Shown here piece by piece: positions 1 to 12,197 of a DNA stretch of 64,000 bases. Under the pieces are notes generated by a model. The model did no database searches. It worked only from the letters and a program-made list of their open reading frames with translations, and was not told the DNA's origin. The position numbers and the translations under genes are program-made. The stretch lies in contig NW_020621603.1 of NCBI RefSeq assembly GCF_003573695.1, positions 17,099,116-17,163,115 of the forward strand, read 5' to 3'. Origin of the DNA: Papaver somniferum. Lineage: Eukaryota; Streptophyta; Magnoliopsida; Ranunculales; Papaveraceae. Positions within the stretch are counted from its first letter, which is position 1, and each line of letters starts with the position of its first letter.

Positions 1-17
1 AAGACAAATTTCATACA

Positions 18-959
18 TTGAAGATGGCTGAAGGTACGTCTATTGCTAATCATCTCAGCGTTTTAAATTCAATTGTTTCTGAACTGGAAGCGTTAGAAGT
101 AACTATTAATGATGAGGATAAAGCACTTCGCCTCATCTTGTCACTCCCACCATCTTATAAACACATGGTGACATACTTAAAGCATGGAAAATATGCTTTG
201 AGTCTTGCTGAAGTTACTAGTGCTTTTTTGTCTGAAGAAAAGGAGATGAAGAGTGGTCACAGTGGCTCGTCTGAAGATGTTAGTTTATTTGCTGGAGGGA
301 AGAAGAAACATAGTATGAGTGTTTGCTGGAAGTGTCACAAACCAGGTCACATTAGACGTGATTTTAAGTGGAAAGACAACGGGACTGGTTCGGCAAGAGG
401 TCTCGAAGGTCAAGCTAACCATGTAGGCTATGAAAGCGATTACTCTCTTTTGGTTGCTGCTGATTTAAATCAATAGAAGAGTTGGATAATGGATAGCGGT
501 ACCACGACACATATGTGTGCACACCGGTCATATTTCGATAGGTATGTGGGGTGTAGTGGTAAAGTGTTTACTGGCGATGGCTCGGAACTATCGGTTAAGG
601 GAGTCGATGATATTCGCATGAGGATGTTTGATGGTAAGTTTTGAACAGTCCAAGGAGTAAAACACGTGCCGGAGTTAAAGTGGAATCTAATAAGTCTTTC
701 CCAATTAGATTCTGCGGGTTGTAAGTATTCATGTTATGGTGAAGCAATAAAGTTTTATCAAGGATCTACTATGATCATGAAAAGAAGTCGTAGCAGCGGC
801 TTGTATACACTGAGGCAGTCAGGGTTAGGTGGAGCTACGGATGGATCCAAGTCAACTTTTGGGAATGTAAAGTCCCATGGAAATTTGGCATTGGGTAGAG
901 TTCCAAAAGGCTCGTATGATCAAGAAGTGGGTTCCAAAGATTTGCAAGTCCAAGGATAA
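18..959 (+). pseudogene. Copia gag-protease-preintegrase remnant
   Basis: One reading frame with two in-frame stops (474-476 and 642-644). The first block (18-473) is a UBN2-type Copia gag ending in a zinc knuckle, CWKCHKPGHIRRDF. The last Cys of the CX2CX4HX4C pattern is Phe here, so the knuckle is damaged. The second block carries a protease-like WIMDSGTTTHMC motif just after the first stop. The third block (from 666) has the pre-integrase pattern VPELKWNLISLSQLD. The frame ends at 959 without an integrase core. Not functional as read. Confidence 0.85.
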
Positions 960-1094
960 CTTGGATTGTGTTGGTCATCATCATTGATGATCAATGGCCC
1001 GTAAGGGCGGGTGGACAAGAACACAATGAAAATCAGTTGGTTAAATAAGCAAGAAGAAATTTATGAATGTTGCAAATCAAGTCAAGGTGGAGAT

Positions 1095-1603
1095 TGTTAG
1101 AAGTTGTCTAGATTTAGCAAATTCTAGAAGTCTTATTTATGGGTAGTTTCCTGTTTTAGTATGGATTTCCTAATTGAGGATGTATTACCTAATTAGGTTA
1201 GACATTCCTAGTTGAGGATGGTTTCCAAATTTAGATTAGGAAACAGATTACTTGGAGAACAAGAGGTGTCCACTATAAATAGGTGACTTTAGGAGTGTTT
1301 AATACACAGTTGTGAAGAGTTCTTCTTAAGAGTGGGAAAACAGCTAGGTTTTCGGTCTCTTTGTGAATTTCATGTCCTGCGAAGAAGTTGAGAGCTATGA
1401 GAGAAGGTGAGAGTCTTCTTTGCAATCATCCTTGTGATTAATTGAATAGACTGTGTTCTTGTCCGTGGTTTTTACCCGATTTGGGGTTTTCCATGTAAAT
1501 TTGTGTCTTGTGTGATTGATTAAGTGTTTCTCGTATCGCTTGGTGTATTAGTTATTCTTTGTTTACCCTAAATATCTAAAGTGTTGAGGTGAAAATCCTG
1601 ACA
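1095..1603 (+). repeat. Copia 3' LTR (509 bp)
   Basis: Starts TGTTAGAAG directly after the purine-rich tract ggtggagat (1086-1094) and ends cctgaca at 1603, giving TG...CA ends. A TATA box (tataaata, 1274-1281) lies inside. Its position directly behind a polypurine tract identifies it as the 3' LTR of the element to its left. Confidence 0.85.
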
Positions 1604-3634
1604 GTTTCAATCTTGAAAATAACTTTGATGATGATAGTAGATTCTTTATGTCTAACGACTATTATAACATTATAGAAGAATGTTTCAATGATTGAAATGT
1701 AGAGTTGAGATTACGTAACCAACTATGGATATAAGCATATATAGTGTGTTCGCACATTAGTGTATAAATCCATGTGTCGGAAACCAGGTACGTGCATATG
1801 TGTGCATGCGCTATTGGTGAAGGAGACAGGTTAGGTACGCGTACCCGTACGCGTACTGGCGGAAGTTTTCATACCAAAAATTTCTGTTGTAGTTTGTAAA
1901 GTTTGCAAACTGAAAAACCAGTCACCTAGGTATGCGTACCCGTACGCGTACCCATGGAAGTTTTCAAACCAAAAATTTCTGCTGAGCTTTCAAATTCAAA
2001 GTCCGGTTGCTATGGTACACGTACCCGTACGCGTACCTAATCTGGTTATATCTCTCAAATCGGTAGTTTCTTGAACTTAAACAATAAATCAATAAGGAAT
2101 GCAATCTTTGCAAACCGTGGCTATATTGTTCATGAATTGATTCAAGTGAATCAAACCGATTTTATTTCAATTGTGTCTATGTATAAAGATCTAAACAATT
2201 GAACGACTCTTGAACTAGTTCTTATGAGTCATTTGAACTAGTTATGAGAAAGATGAATAGGGTAAATATGAAAGTGCTCATATGGCTAACCATTGGTTAA
2301 CTATTTGTGAACCAACTAAGTGTATACGTTTAGGTACGGTTACTCAAACCTAAATGAATACATTTTATTTGTGTGTGTGACAAGCTAAGTTTCGATCTAA
2401 CGGTTGAAAGATATTAGCTTGGATAAATCAGGTTTTTCATCTAACGGTGAATATTGAATGCTTTGTCACCAAGGTAACTTGGATTGCAAACCCTGATTTG
2501 AAAACTATATAAGGGAGATGTCTAGCAACTGGAAAAACTAATCCCCACACCTCCTGTGTGATACTAGTTGGTTTGCAAGAGTCGATTCTCCTTTAACCGT
2601 AGGTTTCTTCTCGAGACCCTGTCGGTTAACGACTTAAAGACTTCATTGGGATTGTGAAGCCAGACGAACTACTTCTCTTGTAGTTAAGCGATCTGATCTT
2701 TCCATTTTCTATCGTACAAGTTCAATTGTAAGATTGGCTTGAGATTATATCTCCGATGGGGCAAGATAAAAAGAAATCACAAACATCTTCGTCTCATCGT
2801 TTGTGATTCCGCAATATCTAGTTTCACTACCATACGATTTAAATTATTGTGAGGTGATTGATAATTCTAGGCTGTTCTTCGAGAATATAAGTCCGGGTTA
2901 TTGATTGGTTCCTGTTCACCTTGATTTTATCAAAAGACGGAACAAAACTCATAGGTTTATCTGTAGGAGATAAATTTATCTATTATCGTAGAATTTTCTG
3001 TGAGATACAGATTTGTTTATTAAAGTCTTCGACTTTGGGTCGTAGCAACTCTTGGTTGTGGGTGAGATCAGCTAATGGAATCAAGTGCGTAGTATCCCTG
3101 CTGGGATCAGAGACGTAAGGAGCGCAACTGTACCTTGAATCAGTGTGATATTTATTAGGGTTCAACTACAGTCCAGACCGAAGTTAGTTTGTAATAGGCT
3201 AGTGTCTGTAACGGCTTAATACAGTGTGGTGTTCAATCTGGACTAGGTCCTAGGGTTTTTCTGCATTTGCGGTTTCCTCGTTAACAAAATTTATGGTGTC
3301 TGTGTTATTTATATTCCGCGTTATATTTTGTTATATAGTTGAAATATCACAGGTTGTGCGTTTGTATCGATCAATTGTGAAATCCAACCTTTGGTTGTTG
3401 ATTGGAAATTGATTGATCCTTGGATATTGGTCTTTGGTACCATCCAAGTTTATTATCCTTGTATTTGATAAAGACTTGCAGATTTCTGTTTGCTTGAGTA
3501 AAAATCAAATCAAGAGAGAGAGAGAGAGATTAACTCCTCCATATACTTTTCTCTAGATTGAGTCTGACTGTCTAGTTGATTCTTTAGAAAGTATATTGGA
3601 GTTAGTCCAAACAGATTGCTAATCGAAAATATTG
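1604..3634 (+). mobile_element. Truncated Sirevirus-type long LTR, copy A
   Basis: Collinear with the reverse complement of the solo LTR at 34885-37351, for example the stretches following gtttcaatcttgaaaata and tgcaaaccgtggctatat. Its 5' part is cut off by the Copia insertion at 1603 and its last ~50 bp are missing at 3634. It contains three copies of a palindrome-rich GTACGCGTAC motif (1834-1856, 1926-1950, 2013-2038), a TATA-like ctatataagg near 2506 and a short (ga)n run near 3515. Confidence 0.88.
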
Positions 3635-4020
3635 ATTACCATCAATTTCAAATAATTGACTCACACCAAAATTCCGTTCTCTTGAATTTAAGCCAAATTG
3701 AAGAAGGAGTTATTACACTGCTTGTATTTTGGATATGGAGACCACGAATACAAACATTGTCCACAGAGAATCAGTGGGTGTTCAAAGCTCGATTGCAAGA
3801 CTTTTTTATGCATTTGCGAACTTCTTATGAAGAAGGCACATATGGTAGGCATTTATGGGAATGTCCTAATTGTTTTTTGGTGGAGTGGGCTGATTAAAGT
3901 TGAAGTACAAATCGATTCACTATGGTATTATGTTATTCAATTTGTTGTTTATTTTGTGTTATTACGATTATCTAAAACTATCAATATCATAAGTAATTTA
4001 AATTTTTTCCTCGATTAAAC
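3635..4020 (+). other. Unassigned stretch with a possible degenerate zinc knuckle
   Basis: Overlapping short frames run here. One (3698-4018) contains CLYFGYGDHEYKHCP, which resembles a CX2CX4HX4C knuckle whose second Cys has become Phe. It could be a scrap of a LINE ORF1 or gag. Nothing else supports a gene. Confidence 0.25.
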
Positions 4021-4124
4021 ATTGCACCATCAATTTCATAAATCAAAACATACTGCATTGAACAACCACATCATACATGAGAATAAAAGAAATACATTAA
4101 ATTAAAATAACTACTACATAGGCG

Positions 4125-4559
4125 TCAATTCTCGACAAGTGGTGGAATTCCTAGGGCGATGTAGGGATCGTATTTGATGAGCACCCTAAGAATGTTGAAA
4201 CAAGCATGGAAGTCGAAAGGACGACCGCGGTGAGATGCTGGCCACATCGCTAGAGTTTTTGGAAACACTTCATGTTCGGCTTCACTGTTGACCTTATTTT
4301 TGTGATTCTCCATTAGTTGAGCGACGAATTCCGAAACATTGCACGAAATTACACTAAAACGATGCGCCAATCCGTGACAATAACGCCCATGAATGTTCAT
4401 CGTTTCAGCGGCGAACATTTCAAAAACTTTCTCCCAGAACGTCGATTGGGATACATTCCTACCGGTATCGGCAACATCTTGACTTTGAATAACGTAGGCT
4501 CTGCAAATAGCTAAATCCTCTTGTTGAGTGTATCTAACAACACGAACTCTGGGAGGCAT
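4125..4559 (-). CDS. PIF/Harbinger-type Myb/SANT-like ORF1 protein (144 aa)
   Basis: An uninterrupted 144-residue frame starting MPPRVRVVRYTQQEDLAICR. The YTQQEDLAICRAYVIQSQD block, the following STFWEKV, the conserved Ser/Asn-rich helix VISCNVSEFV, and the late FDFHACFNILR block match the plant Myb/SANT-like proteins that accompany PIF/Harbinger transposases. Database entries of this group are often misnamed GST T3-like or NAM-associated. In autonomous elements the family is known as a DNA-binding partner that helps recruit the transposase. No DDE transposase is visible within several kb, so this is either a non-autonomous remnant or a host-retained copy. A TATA box sits 65-72 bp upstream of the ATG and the frame has no stops, both unusual in this decayed neighbourhood. 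Confidence 0.78.
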   Translation of the reverse strand: MPPRVRVVRYTQQEDLAICRAYVIQSQDVADTGRNVSQSTFWEKVFEMFAAETMNIHGRYCHGLAHRFSVISCNVSEFVAQLMENHKNKVNSEAEHEVFPKTLAMWPASHRGRPFDFHACFNILRVLIKYDPYIALGIPPLVEN

Positions 4560-4623
4560 TTTTGTAGATGATATGAGAGTGAAGAATGTGTAGAATGTGT
4601 GAATTTGTAGTTGAAATGAGGAG

Positions 4624-4631
4624 TATTTATA
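4624..4631 (-). promoter_or_regulatory. TATA box of the Myb/SANT-like ORF
   Basis: Read on the minus strand, TATAAATA lies 65-72 bp before the ATG at 4559. It is followed by a stop-free pyrimidine/A-rich leader (4560-4620) typical of a plant 5' UTR. Confidence 0.55.
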
Positions 4632-5761
4632 GAACTCAAAAATTATAGTCGTTAGATCACAAGAGGTTCTGGACGTCCAGATTCAGCCGTTGGTGCTTTT
4701 ATGACAAACGCGCGCTGGAAGGACAAGCTCTGGCGTTTTTGTGAAAATCGTGCGCTGCCCGAGAAAGCGCCAGCGCTGGCGTTTGAGGCAAGCTCGCCCG
4801 TCCTATCATCAAACGCTCGCTACATCCTCCAACTCAATGAACAAACTAACAAATTTGTTGGTTTGAACATCCATTTTTCATGTTTTTTGAGTCCATAGTG
4901 GGAGCAAAATGAACAAACTAGATAGTTTGCTCATTCTATAGGAAATGCTCTTAGCAGGTCAAAGCGCGGTATGAAATTTCATTATAACAAATCCAAAATA
5001 ACCATGAAAGATTTGATTTATTTTATGGTTGTGCGAGATCACTGAGAAGGTGAATTAAATCACGAGGGATGAGTTCAAATCAGTGATAAATTGTCAATAT
5101 CTTTATCGATTGTTATGCTAAACTTAAATGATATAAAATTTTAAAACACGAAGTTCGAAATTCTACTAACACAAAGTTATTCAGGTATTCCGTCTTCGAC
5201 TAAGACGAGAATGAGATCCACCATTATTTACTATAATGGTAGTGAGATAAGGCCACCTCCTAAGATCAAATTTAGGGTTTTCAGATGAAGTCCCGATCAG
5301 TTGAAGAAGGTTGTTTATGAACAATCTTAAATGAACTAAGGATTTAGCCATTCGAAGACTGTTTTAGCTACAGGGATGGAGGAATTAGGGAGGGAAACAG
5401 AAATAAATAGAGATTTCAAACTAATTCTTGGTTGAGAAAGAATGTTTTTGAAAGGTATTTTCAACATGATCAATTAATGACCTAATTATAGTTGAACTCT
5501 CTAATCTCGAATCGTTGGGATAAGGATGGAATGGTACGTTAAGTATTCCTCTTATGGTCATAGGAACAACTAAAGATAGGTCAATGAGATAAACTTATGC
5601 CCTAGGAAAAACATGGTGATATACAAACTATTCATTGATTTTTTGTAACCTCCACAACTGACTATTATATTGGGTATTCTCACACGTGTCGTAGACCACC
5701 GGACCAACATCTTAAAATTATCCCCACATGTATGCGACTTAGTCCGTCTTCGTGTACAATG
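4632..5761. other. Intergenic, no gene seen
   Basis: Upstream region of the Myb/SANT-like ORF, then AT-rich sequence. Around 4840-4940 there are short inverted repeats (aacaaactaacaaatttgtt; gaacaaactagatagtttgctc) and a gcatttcc-like edge followed by TTA near 4947-4955, which may be the terminus of the DNA transposon carrying the ORF. The opposite terminus was not identified. From 4960 to 5755 nothing was recognised. Confidence 0.4.
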
Positions 5762-6389
5762 TGTTGGCAGGGTGACAATTTCTCTGTAGTCGATGTTAAT
5801 TTAGATATCTTTAAAAACAAAAGATGTTAATTGAGATAGAGGAATATTCTTTAGTTGTCCATTGTGATTAGTTGGAGAGCACAAGATAGGACGAAATAAC
5901 ATGAGATAGTATTACGGATCGTGTATGAAACACGAGATTGCTTGAGGTTGAGTAAAAAGTCAAATTCCCATTTATGGGCCCTTTTAGACGAGTGTGGGAG
6001 CACTAAGGGGGTTGTCAGATTTTATCCATATGTTTGAGAAAGCTCATGCGGCTCTAATTTTATGGAACCATGGACATTCTCATGACACTCAGAGCAAAAC
6101 TTATGAGACTTTGATTCATGAATTCAGTCGTGGACGTCGTCATGGGACTGAGAATGAGGCTTGTGCATGCGCCTGAGGTGAATGTCTCATGTTGAACGAG
6201 TTTAAGAGCATGTGAGGTGAATAGTGGGTTTAATGGTGGGCGTGACTAGCAGCTAGTTTTAGAACTTATGTAGGTGTAGATGGTGAAATTTGGACAAGGG
6301 GCAAAAGCGTAATTTTTAGATCATAGACAAAACTCAACTCTCACGGGAGAGATTAAGCCCTTGGTCTTCAAGGCACTCATAGCCACGAT

Positions 6390-6955
6390 TTCTAGTATAC
6401 GTCTCCGCGGGACACTGCTGGTCGTGATGCCGTGACTCCTAGCGCACATCCTCGACGAGATACTGCTGGTCACATAGGTTATGTAGAGCGTAAAACGTCG
6501 CCGGCATACTTATGAAGCAGAACATCCACAATTCCAGCATGTCTTCGCGAGATGGATCTGATTGTGATGCCATGATTCCTAGTATACATCCTCGACGAGA
6601 TACTGCTGGTCATGTAGGCTATGTAGATGCGTAAAAACGTCCCCGATGGACTTATGAACCAGAGCAGAGATATGCATGTCTCCTTTAAGCACGACTCACC
6701 CGATTTGAGATCAAGGACTGATTCCTAGTACATCATCGCGATATACACTGTTCATGTCCGCTCTAGGATCTGACGCGACTTACTGAGGTTTCCGAATAAC
6801 TCCTAGGACACCCCCGTGAGATACACTGGTTATTCTGCCTTCAGGCCCTTTCGACAGACTCCTAGAAAATCCTTTCGAGATATACTAGTCTTGTTGGCCC
6901 ATATATGGACACACAGTTGATTCCTAGCACATCTCTGAAAGATACGCTGATCAAA
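6390..6955 (+). repeat. Array of CTAG...TACTG hairpin motifs in the Tat LTR
   Basis: About seven degenerate units, each with a ctagta-like left arm and a gatactgctgg-like right arm about 12 bases later, e.g. at 6393, 6438, 6578, 6720, 6803, 6860 and 6924. The arms are partly self-complementary. The same array recurs in the partner LTR (39755-40310). Confidence 0.6.
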
Positions 6956-7075
6956 GACAAGTGAGTCAAAGTCTCGCAGAGGCATTAATCGGGCGAACAA
7001 AGCCTTCTCTCTCTCTCTCTCTCCAAGACGAGTCTCAGCTGACCACAGAGAGATCCGGATCCGTTAAGAAAATCT

Positions 7076-7235
7076 TCGTAGAGATTTTGATCCGCCTGCA
7101 AAATTTCGGAGAGATTCAAAGCTCTCTGCATGATCCCGGAGAGATTCAAATCTCTCTGCAAGATTCCGGAGAGATTCAAATCTCTCTGCAAGATCCCGGA
7201 GAGATTCAAATCTCTCGGGAAATCTCAGATGAGGC
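7076..7235 (+). repeat. 30-bp minisatellite in 5' LTR, about 5 units
   Basis: Tandem units of the type gagattcaaatctctctgca plus agatcccgga. The unit is internally palindromic (gagatt...aatctc). The partner LTR has about ten units at the same place. Confidence 0.85.
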
Positions 7236-7935
7236 TGAATATTCCCCATGGTAGGCACGAGCCTTATGTAGGAATCGAGTCTCCTTTCCACACGAATTCT
7301 GAGTCATCCCATGCCTTTTCACGTGAGTCATCCTAGTCATTCTTACAAATCGGAGAATATCTCTCTATCTTGTCCACTCGGCTAAAGAGAATATTTCTTT
7401 CTCTCAACACGTTATCACAAAGACGGATTTAGCTTCACACAAATGGGGGGGATAACAATTAGGGTTTTGGTCTAGCCGTCTACGACAAGTGTGAGAAACA
7501 CTCGGATTATTTCTCACCGCATAAGAGAGTAAAGGCGGTGGAATAATGAGATAAACTTTACTCAACCTAGTTTATCTATATTCCTGAAGAGATGTGAGAA
7601 TTGATCCGCACGGCACGAAAAATAATCTTTATCTTCACCGACCTGGGATTACAGAATTCAACTATAAATAGGTCATCTATTTGTCCAAGCTACGATCATC
7701 TTTCTCATAACATTTCAGAGCAATTCTTCTTCAAACCCTAGAATTCTCTGATATCTCTCTTCATCTGCTTCCCTCCCTAAGACTATCCCTAAATCTCTTC
7801 CATGTGACTGAAGCATCCTTTGAACGGCCATTGTGCGTGGTTTAGGCAAAGGCTGTCGTGCTCAACCTCCCGTAACTCACTTTCAGAAACCCTAGAATCA
7901 CACTTCTAACCTCTCTCATATTTTAGGTAACTATA

Positions 7936-9704
7936 TTTTGGCGACCATAGTCGGAGGTTGTTCACTCAGTTACAGATGTCAATCATGGTCTATTAGGAAG
8001 GGAGACAATTACACCAATCCAAACACAAAAACATTCCATTGATTCAGTCTCTGGAAATCCATTATAGTCTTAGCTGAAACAGAGGCTTAGAGAGACAGTT
8101 ATCCCTACTAGCACCTTCTCTCTCTTTCGAGTTTGACCTTAGTGAATAGGTTAGTGAGTCCTGGATCACATGGATCTCTTCCTGCATAAAAAAATTCCCT
8201 AGTAACCTATTTTCATAAAAATATACTGTTAATCCTTGAAAACGTTGGATAAGGACCAAGGAGAGCTCCCGGAGACTCAACAGAGTCTCGCAAAATCTCA
8301 GATCGACATCCAGACTTATCTGAAAACACTACCAGTAGGGATAAATCCAACAAATATGTATCGAATACACGTTTCCTAAAAAAGGAGTACTAAAACTGCT
8401 GAGAATAGCACCGACGGGATGTTGCATGCAATCGAATTCACCGGAGAAGATAAAGCTCATTACGAACGCGACAGAGCAGAGGAGCAACCATCCAGCCGAC
8501 CTTATCACTCTCAAGGACCTCAAGGACCAGGTGATGCTATAAACTTGGAGGTTCCGGCGAATATTTAGTTCAAAACTCGTTTAGGTCAAGGTCCCTCAAC
8601 CTGATCACAGGGGACTCAGGAAGTTTACCTTACCTTACTATTTTATTTATAACTCTTTCATTCCATATTCGATTGACCTAGTTCTTTTTCCGTCGGATTT
8701 GTCTTTTCGTCGTCTACACTTGGAAAGGCTTCACAAAATTCATGACCTTGTAAAAAGTGTTGCAGAGCCGTCTAGGGTTATAAACCACCAGCCAAGATAT
8801 ATCTTGTTGCCATTTCTTCTTCAGAGGATCATGACCATAATGAGACTAGCTTCCAAGACGACGCTCGGCCGAAGCTCATAATTATCAGAATACGCGAAGT
8901 CGCCGATCGATATGACATATCCACACCGTCTCGTCATAAAGAAGAGGAGTCCTAGCAATTGTACAACCAAGTCTCGATGAGTCTCCATCTATACCAACCC
9001 GATAAAGACTCCATCGCTCGACATACAATCACAACCATATATTGTAACAAAAGTAAATAAGGAAAGTTTCCAAGACCGAAATTCTTCTTCAATCAAGCCA
9101 TAAGCTACTCATTCAGATACTCCTAGCAGTTCTCGCAGTCAATGCCTTTTTCTCTCAAAAAGACCGGCTTGACAAGCTTCCCCATGTGTCAGAGTCAGAC
9201 ATGATAACCAGAGGACACGATTTGAAGAACACTTATATCACCCTCTCCTTATGCTCCAAATTGTGAAATAATTATCCCCAACAGTATTTCATACCCTCTT
9301 AGTCGGATTTACAATACTCCTCTCCCTACATAGACATCTATTCAAAAAGCTGATCACCTCCCGTCCCCGACGCCTCTCAAGGGAGGTTTTAAGAACCAAA
9401 AGAAAAGGTTCTAACTCCAAGTTACCTGAGTACTAAGAAAGGAAACAGGTTCACGCAGGAGTACAATCCTAAGGGGGAAATCTTTACTTACATCGCTACT
9501 AAAAGCAGTAGGATATGTGGTGAGTCTTTCTTCTGGGAATAACCAAGTCGTTAGTTTAGAAGATGAGGCTTAGCAAACTCCATGGATGAAGGAAAACATC
9601 CCGGATGGGGATTGGATAGGATTCAGACTCAGGACACGAGTCTACGACTTATCTAGTAGGACCTGTTTTCGTTAATTCTTTTTGCCTTAGCATCCAATTT
9701 AATG
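7936..9704 (+). pseudogene. PBS and decayed gag region of the large Tat-type element
   Basis: A PBS-like site at 7938-7957 follows the LTR directly. Beyond it there is no long frame, only short coding-like islands. One around 8445-8568 reads GEDKAHYERDRAEEQPSSRP, gag-like in composition. 9360-9560 has a further stop-riddled gag-like stretch. No protease or RT was recognised. This is the degenerate 5' internal part of the element whose LTRs are at 5762 and 39128. Confidence 0.5.
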
Positions 9705-10292
9705 CTACTCCTCTAGGTGAATATTTTCACAAGTGGTCACAAGATTTTCAAGATATATGAAGTAACCAGAAGGGATGTTGTTCAGAGTCAAGTCCCTTAT
9801 TGCATCAAGGATCTCCAACAAGTCGTTAACTATTTCGATCGTGGGATGAGCATCATAAGTTATTATCTCCACTGTAGCAATATGACCATATCTTTGCCGA
9901 ATCAACCGGTACAGCTCGACATATTTGTTAGCAACTCCAAAACCCCCCACCAATGTCTCATTCGGTTTCAGAAGGTTAAAAGAGCCCACGAAGTCAGCAC
10001 CATCAATAGGATAACCAATTATGCCCCTATGATATGCCTCACCTATTTGTGATTCTCCATCGGGATTACTAATAACCAGGGACTGTTGCACCCTCGACTC
10101 GTTGTTTAGGAAAATATCATCCTCCCCATTATCAGTAATCGTCTCTTGAGAAGTACCCATGGTATGAGCCTGCAGTACAAGGAATGATTTATATGAAGAA
10201 GACATAAAATTGAAGATATATGTGACACACGTTTGGGGGTTTTGGTCGGTTAAGGACATGTCAGGCATCATGAACAAAAGATGAAGCCTACC
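9705..10292 (-). pseudogene. 3' exon(s) of an interrupted PMD-type gene
   Basis: The main exon is 10169-9705, read after a good acceptor (tgtactgcag) and ending in TAG. It encodes an acidic 154-residue C-terminal part with LVGGFGVANKYVELYRLIRQ and YGHIA, followed by IEIVNDLLEILDAI. This GGF-x-V...LY...I...YGHIA pattern is loosely reminiscent of PEARLI4-type plant repeats, but I do not recognise the family with certainty. A possible upstream exon ends at 10292 before gtaggc. The frame is clean over 460 bp. Upstream exons of the same gene appear to lie at 33668-34702; the 22.5 kb between is retrotransposon insertion. The gene is antisense to the LTRs flanking it (5762 and 39128). Confidence 0.55.
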
Positions 10293-10381
10293 TTCATGCC
10301 TAAAGTCGTATCCTTGTTTTATTCTCAAGAAGTCCAGATCATGTCTATAATAATTCTCATGGGTGTCACCCTTTTACTAAG

Positions 10382-12197
10382 TGTTAGAGCACTTCTCGGT
10401 CGAAAAGCATGTTTGTCAATGTTAGTGATCAAAACTTGTTTATAGATGTCTCGGACTAGGACATAGATTGTGTACTTGAGCTTAGTTTTCACGGCGTTCA
10501 TCATTTGAAGACGAAGAACTACTAAGGGGAGATTGTGGAACTTCATCGACAAAAGGTATGTGGATATTTGAACTCATTTATCACTTGGAAAGTCCATTTC
10601 TACTTTATCTCCTATATTGAGACATAATCGTATTACGATAAAGTTTTCTCTATACACATTTGAGATTTCAAGCTGAGTTTAACTCGCTTATATATTTCTC
10701 GAAATATATGTTGCCAAGCTTTCGCTTCGACCAAGTTCATCTTATATCATGTGAAAATTGCCGAGTAACATCTTACATGGTTTGTGTGATACAATCATTT
10801 GGTGTTGTCTTAGAATGTTTCGTAATGATTATTTCAATAACTTGAAAATTGCTTTGATGCTAATAGTGTGTGAAAAACGGCTATTGTCATCCTCTAAGAA
10901 AGTTTCAATGATTGAAATAAGAGTTTATACCACTTAACCATTATTGGATATGTCATGTAGTGCACTCTTGCACATATGTAATCCATGTCCGGGAACCATA
11001 GTATGCGCACCCATTTGCGTACCTGTTGGTTTGAGAAATCCGGGAACCTAAGTATGGGTACCCGTTTGCGTACTAGCGTACAGGTTCATGTCCGAGAATT
11101 TCTGCTGGGATTTGAAGTTTGCGTACCCGTTTGCGTACTGGCGTAACTCAATCTTAGTTAGGGTATTTCAAGTATGCGTACCCGTTTGCATACTTGAAGG
11201 TTAAAGTTCTAAAATCGGTTATGAACATGAACATTATATAATAAGGAATGAAATTTTTGCAAACCGTGGCTATAATGTTCATGATTGATTCAAGTGAATC
11301 AAACCGATTTTGCTTCAATTGTGTTCTTGTATAATTCTATGTGAATATAGCAATTGAACAACTCTTTAACTAGTTTCATTTGAGTCATTTGAACTAGTTA
11401 TGGTTAAGAAGAATAAGGTTGATATGAGAGTAATCATATGGCTAACCTCGGTTAACTATTTGTGAACCAACATGGTGTACACGTTTAGGTACGATTACTC
11501 AAACCTAAATGAAGGTACATTTCATTTGTGTATAAAAAGCTAAGTTCGATCTAACGGTCGAAAGACATTAGCTTGAGTCTAATCAGGTTTTCATCTAACG
11601 GTGAATATTGAATACTTTATTACCAAGGTAACTTGGATTGCAAACCCTGATTTGAAAACTATATAAAGGAGAACTCTAGCAACTGGGAAACCTATTCCCC
11701 ACACCTCTTGTGTGTTACTAGTTGCATAAACTAGAGTCAACTCTCCTTTAACCTTAGGTTTTATCGAGACCCTGTAGGTTAACGAATTCAAAGACTTCAT
11801 TGGGATTGTGAAGCCATACCTAACTATTTTCTTTGTAGTTGCGTGTTCTGATATTCCCCGATTCTATCGTATTGAGTACAATTATAATAATTGACTCGAG
11901 ATTAATTTCTCCTATAGGCAAGATAAAAGTAATCACAAACATCTTTGTCTTATCGTTTGTGATTCCACAATATCTTGTTTCGCTAGTCGATTAAGATTAT
12001 TGTGAGGTGATTGATAATACTAGGTTGTTCTTCGGGAACATAAGTCCGGTTTATCAATTTGTTCCTGTTCACCTTGATTTATCAAAAGACGGAACAAAAA
12101 CTATTGGGTATTTCTATGGGAGACAGATTTATTCAATCCATATACTTTTCTGTGTGATACAGATTTGTTTATCAAGTCTTCGAATTTGGGTCGTAGC
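10382..12197 (+). mobile_element. Solo Sirevirus-type LTR, left half (copy B)
   Basis: Starts tgttagagcacttctcgg. It runs to ...gggtcgtagc at 12197 and resumes at 32317 with ttagcaactcttggttgtgg, ending ...cgcattttca at 32928. Rejoined in position (not in sequence) it is about 2.43 kb. Flanks ctaag (10377-10381) and cgaag (32929-32933) match 4 of 5 bases, as expected for an aged target duplication. There is no internal region, so it is a solo LTR. The motif cassette is GTATGCGTACCCGTTTGCGTAC-like (11003-11185). A TATA box lies near 11662. Confidence 0.85.

Larger units (their letters stand above)
1..1603 (+). mobile_element. Deleted Ty1/Copia retrotransposon, 3' part
   Basis: Seen: a gag with a zinc knuckle, a protease-like stretch and a pre-integrase-like stretch, then a short spacer, a purine-rich tract and a TG...CA LTR. 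Integrase, RT and RNase H are missing between about 960 and 1080, so this is an internally deleted copy. The left end lies outside the window. The LTR ends at 1603 and abuts a Sirevirus-type LTR that starts mid-sequence at 1604, so this element inserted into that older LTR. The flank after the LTR is gtttc, the expected 5-bp target duplication; its partner is outside the window. Confidence 0.88.
5762..7935 (+). repeat. Tat-type Ty3/gypsy 5' LTR (about 2.2 kb)
   Basis: Near-collinear with 39128-41440: the start tgttggcagggtgacaattt pairs with tgttagcagggtgacaattt, and both end in taacta(t/c)a. It is followed at 7938 by a PBS-like ttggcgaccatagtcggagg, closely similar to the PBS of the other Tat-type elements here. 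A TATA box lies at 7673-7680. It holds about seven copies of a hairpin-like cctag...tactg motif (6390-6950) and a 30-bp minisatellite (7076-7235). The start is uncertain by a few bases because both copies share tacaatg just upstream. Confidence 0.85.
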
